This document shows, piece after piece, positions 5,049 to 8,141 of a stretch of DNA of 8,141 bases. Source of the DNA: Spirochaetae bacterium HGW-Spirochaetae-9 (GTDB lineage Bacteria > Spirochaetota > Spirochaetia > Treponematales > Rectinemataceae); NCBI GenBank assembly GCA_002839205.1, contig PGXP01000066.1:1-8141 (forward strand), given 5' to 3'. The translations under genes and the position numbers were made by a program. The notes beneath the pieces were generated by a model that saw only the letters and a program-made list of their open reading frames with translations, did not search any database and had not been told where the DNA came from. Position 1 is the first letter of the stretch, and each line of letters starts with the position of its first letter.

Positions 5049-7214
5049 ATGGCACAATCCGACCTGGAAGCCAAACGATCCACGGAAAGGCTGTCGGAAA
5101 TTTACGGCAACCACTGTTTTTCCAACGATGTCATGCGCGAACGGCTTCCCCGCTCGATCTTTTCAGAGCTCCTCCTCGTCCAGACGGGGAAAAAGGATCT
5201 CACCCTCGAGGTCGCGGAAGTTGTCGCCGCGGCGATGAAGGAGTGGGCGTCCGAACATGGCGCCACCCACTATACGCACTGGTTCCACCCCCTCTCAGGC
5301 CTTTCGGCCGAAAAACACGAATCCTTCGTTTCGCCCCTCTCCGACGGAAGCGTCATCATGGAATTTTCCGGAAAGGAACTCGTGAAGGGCGAGCCCGACG
5401 CGTCAAGCTTCGCCTCTGGCGGCCTGCGCGCAACCTTCGAGGCACGCGGCTATACTGCCTGGGACGTCACAAGCCCAGCCTTCCTCAAGACCAATCCCAA
5501 GGGCGTCACCCTCTGCATTCCCACAGCCTTCGTGTCATACAATGGCCATGCCCTCGATAAAAAGGTACCCCTCCTCCGGTCTATGGAAGCCCTCAGCAAG
5601 GCCGCCACGAAAGTGCTCCATCTCCTCGGCGACAGTGAGGTGGACAGGGTTATCCCTACCGTCGGGCCTGAACAGGAATACTTCCTTGTCAATGCCGAAC
5701 TGTACAAGAAGCGCCCCGATCTCATCCTCACCGGCAGAACAGTGTTCGGCTCCATGCCCGCCAAGGGCCAGGAGATGGAAGACCACTACTATGGAGCCAT
5801 AGAGGAAAAAGTGGCTGCCTTTATGAGCGAAGTGAACTCCGAGCTATGGTCCATGGGCGTACCGGCCAAGACACAGCACAACGAGGTGGCGCCCAACCAG
5901 TTCGAACTGGCCGTCATCTTCACGCAGGCCAACATTGCGGCTGACGACAATCAGCTCGTCATGGAGACGCTCCGGAAAGTCGCTGCCCGCCACGGAATGG
6001 CGGCCCTTATGCATGAAAAGCCCTTTGACGGCGTCAACGGCTCGGGCAAGCATGTAAACTGGTCGATGTCGACCAATACGGGCATCAACCTTCTCGAACC
6101 GGCAAAGACACTCTCAGGCGAGGAAGGGGAGACATCGAAAGCCATAGCGCGATTCATTCTCTTCACGGTCGCCGTAGTGCAGGCTGTCGACACGAGGGCA
6201 GCCCTCATCAGGGCTTCCGCTTCAACGGCCGGAAACGACAGGCGGCTGGGGGGGCACGAGGCTCCTCCCTCCATCATCTCCATCTTCCTGGGCGATACGC
6301 TTACCGAGCTCTTCGATTCCTTCTCGAACGGCAAGAAGAAGCCTGATCTCGCCGCCGGCCTCATGGAGTTGGGAGCCAAAAGCCTCCCGAAGCTCCTCAA
6401 GGATGTTTCGGACAGGAACAGGACAAGCCCCTTTGCCTATACGGGCAACAAATTTGAATTCAGGATGGTGGCTTCCTCACAGTCGGCAGCCACGCCGTCC
6501 ATGGCGATCAACGCTGCCGTCGCCGAGAGTCTTACCGATATAGCTGAAAAGCTCGAAAAAGCCCTGGCGAAGGGGGCATCCCCCATCGAGGCCGCCCTGG
6601 CCGTCGCGGGCGCCTCCTGGAAGGCACACAAGCGTATCGTATTCAATGGAAACGGCTATTCGACCGAATGGATCAAAGAGGCCGCGGTCCGCGGTCTGCC
6701 ATTCTTCAGGTCGGCGGTAGAGGCCATACCCGAGTTCATGGAGGAATCGAACGTGGCGATGCTCACCAGCCTGGGCATCCTCACGAAGGAGGAGGCGGAA
6801 TCGCGTTGCATCATCTACCTCGAGCGTTACGCCAAGCAGGTGAACATCGAAGCGGGCGTCGCTCTGGACATCGCGCGGCGCTCTATCTTCGCGGCAGCCT
6901 CGGCGAGTGCGAGCGAATATGCCAAGCAAGCAGCCCGCCTGGCTGCCATTGGGGCAGCCAGTGTCGCCCAGGAGCAGCGCGCCCGCCGGATCGCCTCGCT
7001 CTCAGGCCACCTCGTCGAAGAATCCGACAGGCTCGAGGTAGCCCTCAGCGACGCCCAGCGAGTGGAAGACGCCCTGACAAGCGCCCAGTCGTACAGGGAT
7101 GCCGTCGTACCGAGAATGGATGCTCTGCGCACCGTGTGCGACGAACTCGAGCGTCTCATGCCCAAAAGCGACTGGCCCATCCCGAGCTATCAGGATCTCC
7201 TCTATACACTGTAG
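5049..7214 (+). CDS. glnN: Glutamine synthetase type III (721 aa)
   Basis: Makes glutamine from glutamate, ammonia and ATP in the cytoplasm; the GSIII family forms large ring assemblies. The start is ATG 5049 with AAGGAGA (5037-5043) upstream. GSIII landmarks appear in order: the N-terminal segment with HWFHPLSG (77-84), TGRTVFGSMPAKGQEMEDHYYG (228-249), and GPEQEYFLV (206-214) carrying metal-binding glutamates. Further on are NEVAPNQFEL (278-287), GVNGSGKHVNWS (328-339, ammonium/glutamate site region), TAGNDRRLGGHEAPPS (393-408) and NRTSPFAYTGNKFEFR (457-472). The length equals the usual GSIII of about 700-730 residues, well above GSI/GSII. The C-terminal third (about 500-721) is alanine-rich and helical, as in the family. 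The last part, residues 655-695, looks coiled-coil-like. Transcription is probably sigma-54-driven from 4986-5002. There is no adenylylation-type GSI signature. Confidence 0.97.
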   Translation: MAQSDLEAKRSTERLSEIYGNHCFSNDVMRERLPRSIFSELLLVQTGKKDLTLEVAEVVAAAMKEWASEHGATHYTHWFHPLSGLSAEKHESFVSPLSDGSVIMEFSGKELVKGEPDASSFASGGLRATFEARGYTAWDVTSPAFLKTNPKGVTLCIPTAFVSYNGHALDKKVPLLRSMEALSKAATKVLHLLGDSEVDRVIPTVGPEQEYFLVNAELYKKRPDLILTGRTVFGSMPAKGQEMEDHYYGAIEEKVAAFMSEVNSELWSMGVPAKTQHNEVAPNQFELAVIFTQANIAADDNQLVMETLRKVAARHGMAALMHEKPFDGVNGSGKHVNWSMSTNTGINLLEPAKTLSGEEGETSKAIARFILFTVAVVQAVDTRAALIRASASTAGNDRRLGGHEAPPSIISIFLGDTLTELFDSFSNGKKKPDLAAGLMELGAKSLPKLLKDVSDRNRTSPFAYTGNKFEFRMVASSQSAATPSMAINAAVAESLTDIAEKLEKALAKGASPIEAALAVAGASWKAHKRIVFNGNGYSTEWIKEAAVRGLPFFRSAVEAIPEFMEESNVAMLTSLGILTKEEAESRCIIYLERYAKQVNIEAGVALDIARRSIFAAASASASEYAKQAARLAAIGAASVAQEQRARRIASLSGHLVEESDRLEVALSDAQRVEDALTSAQSYRDAVVPRMDALRTVCDELERLMPKSDWPIPSYQDLLYTL

Positions 7215-7217
7215 CCA

Positions 7218-7226
7218 TGCTATACT
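7218..7226 (+). promoter_or_regulatory. Possible extended -10 element before the beta-lactamase-like gene
   Basis: TGCTATACT matches TGN-TATAAT with one mismatch in the hexamer and lies just after the glnN stop. The position 17 nt upstream (TCCTCT) is not a -35. If used, transcription would begin at or next to A7233, the first base of the next gene. It may be chance. Confidence 0.22.
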
Positions 7227-7232
7227 CGGGCG

Positions 7233-8141
7233 ATGCGATTGTTCAGGAAGCTGATTCCTTGGATCGTCATCGCCCTTTCTTTGGCGGTGATCATATATCT
7301 GCCCGACATCGGCCCTGAGCGATACACCGAACTTGGCACAATGTTCAAGCATGAGCGGTCGCGCCAGGCCAATGCCGGCTATTCGGTGGCCGTCTGCAGG
7401 AACGGCTCCATTTTCTATCAGGAATCCTTCGGTTACGATGGCTCGGGTCAGCCGCTGGCCAAGGATACTCCAATGTACCTCGGGCCAAGCTCGGAAATAC
7501 TCTCTGGCGCTCTCCTCTATTCCCTGACCCTCCAGAAAAGCCTCTCTCTCGGCGACGATCTCCGAATGTACCTGCCCGAAATCCCCACGAGCGGAATCAG
7601 AAACATCAAGGTAGATCCGGAGGCGGGTGTGGTGCCTTCCCCGGAAAGAGCCATCACCCTTCGCCAGCTGGCATCGCATTCTCTGAGCCTGAGCGACCAG
7701 ACCCTCAAGAATTTCGGATCGAGGATATCGGGGCTCGAGGCCGGTGAGTTCGATCCCGAAAAGTATCTCAGGTTGAGGTTCCAGCCGGGAAATACGGTGC
7801 GCAGCCGTCTGGCCTACAGAATTCTGGGCATAGCGATGGAGAATGCGGAAGGGATGAGCTTCGATGAGCTTCTCCAGTCGCGCCTCCTCATTCCCCTCGA
7901 GATGCACGGCACCACAGCCCGACCCGATTCACTCCAGGGTGTGGCTACAGGTTCAGGCCTCTTTTTTGGCCTCTCCTTCCCCTATGACTCGCGCGTTCCC
8001 TACATCGCCGCGCCTGCCGACGGCATCGTATCGACCTCGGAAGATATTGCCAAATTCCTGTCCTACATAACCGCGCCTCCCAGGAAAGGCATAAAAAGCC
8101 TGCCTCCATCGTCAGTCGCAGGACTCTACCAGCCGCTTTTG
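7233..8141 (+). CDS. Membrane-anchored serine-beta-lactamase-fold protein lacking catalytic residues, partial (first 303 aa)
   Basis: The frame is open from ATG 7233 to the right edge. Residues 7-24 (LIPWIVIALSLAVIIYLP) form an uncleaved-looking signal anchor, placing the rest outside the cytoplasm. The fold follows the class C beta-lactamase/penicillin-binding-protein-like family: VAVCRNGSIFYQESFGY (52-68), LQKSLSLGDDLRMYLPEIP (100-118), ITLRQLASHSLSL (141-153), FQPGN (183-187), LAYRILG (193-199), LLIPLEMHGTT (218-228), and PADGIVSTSEDIAKFL (261-276). The active site is not conserved. Where SxxK is expected (GSvTK) the protein has GPSSE (84-88), and where YxN precedes the helix it has RSR (190-192). 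A hydrolase or DD-peptidase role is therefore doubtful; a binding or structural role is inferred. It begins 18 bp after glnN with a weak ribosome site, so it may be cotranscribed. Confidence 0.83.
   Translation, partial: MRLFRKLIPWIVIALSLAVIIYLPDIGPERYTELGTMFKHERSRQANAGYSVAVCRNGSIFYQESFGYDGSGQPLAKDTPMYLGPSSEILSGALLYSLTLQKSLSLGDDLRMYLPEIPTSGIRNIKVDPEAGVVPSPERAITLRQLASHSLSLSDQTLKNFGSRISGLEAGEFDPEKYLRLRFQPGNTVRSRLAYRILGIAMENAEGMSFDELLQSRLLIPLEMHGTTARPDSLQGVATGSGLFFGLSFPYDSRVPYIAAPADGIVSTSEDIAKFLSYITAPPRKGIKSLPPSSVAGLYQPLL

Noticed and set aside
7002..7907. Minus-strand open frame of 301 codons opposite the glnN end and the beta-lactamase-like gene
   Set aside because: The plus strand encodes recognisable GSIII and beta-lactamase-fold sequence throughout; this frame spans both and shows no family motif.

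Overview
The window carries two divergent blocks from a moderately GC-rich bacterial chromosome. No phage, IS, CRISPR or tRNA/rRNA sequence was seen. The gene set is a fungal/archaeal-type Asd, a LysC-type aspartokinase, a NifA-like activator and a type III glutamine synthetase. This combination suggests an anaerobe, and a member of the Spirochaetota (treponeme relatives) seems plausible. That is an inference from protein flavour only; nothing in the window settles it.

Left block (minus strand, about 3148 down to 1): a lysine/diaminopimelate operon. A recognisable lysine riboswitch aptamer (3148-2974) precedes asd (aspartate-semialdehyde dehydrogenase). asd overlaps lysC (aspartokinase with two ACT domains, probable TTG start), which overlaps dapB (dihydrodipicolinate reductase, cut by the window edge) in an ATGA junction. 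The three products catalyse steps 1, 2 and 4 of the aspartate-to-lysine/DAP route. Control would act at two levels: the riboswitch on expression and the ACT domains on aspartokinase activity. Oddities are a 15-bp tandem repeat inside lysC, an altered KFGG motif in LysC, and a low-complexity N-terminal extension with an unclear start in Asd.

Right block (plus strand, 3293-8141): a sigma-54 activator (GAF-like sensor, AAA+ with GAFTGA, Fis-type HTH) is followed by a 223-bp AT-rich gap. The gap carries a consensus -24/-12 sigma-54 promoter (TGGCATG-N4-TTGCTA) and upstream palindromes. Next comes glnN, a full-length 721-aa type III glutamine synthetase. The simplest reading is a self-contained nitrogen-control module in which the activator drives the adjacent glnN. 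Eighteen bases after glnN a membrane-anchored serine-beta-lactamase-fold protein begins. Both of its recognisable active-site motifs are replaced, so it looks like a catalytically dead member of the family. It runs off the right edge.

The main items for follow-up are the activator/sigma-54-promoter/glnN module with its undescribed palindromic sites, the pseudo-beta-lactamase coupled to glnN, and the unusual LysC under riboswitch control.
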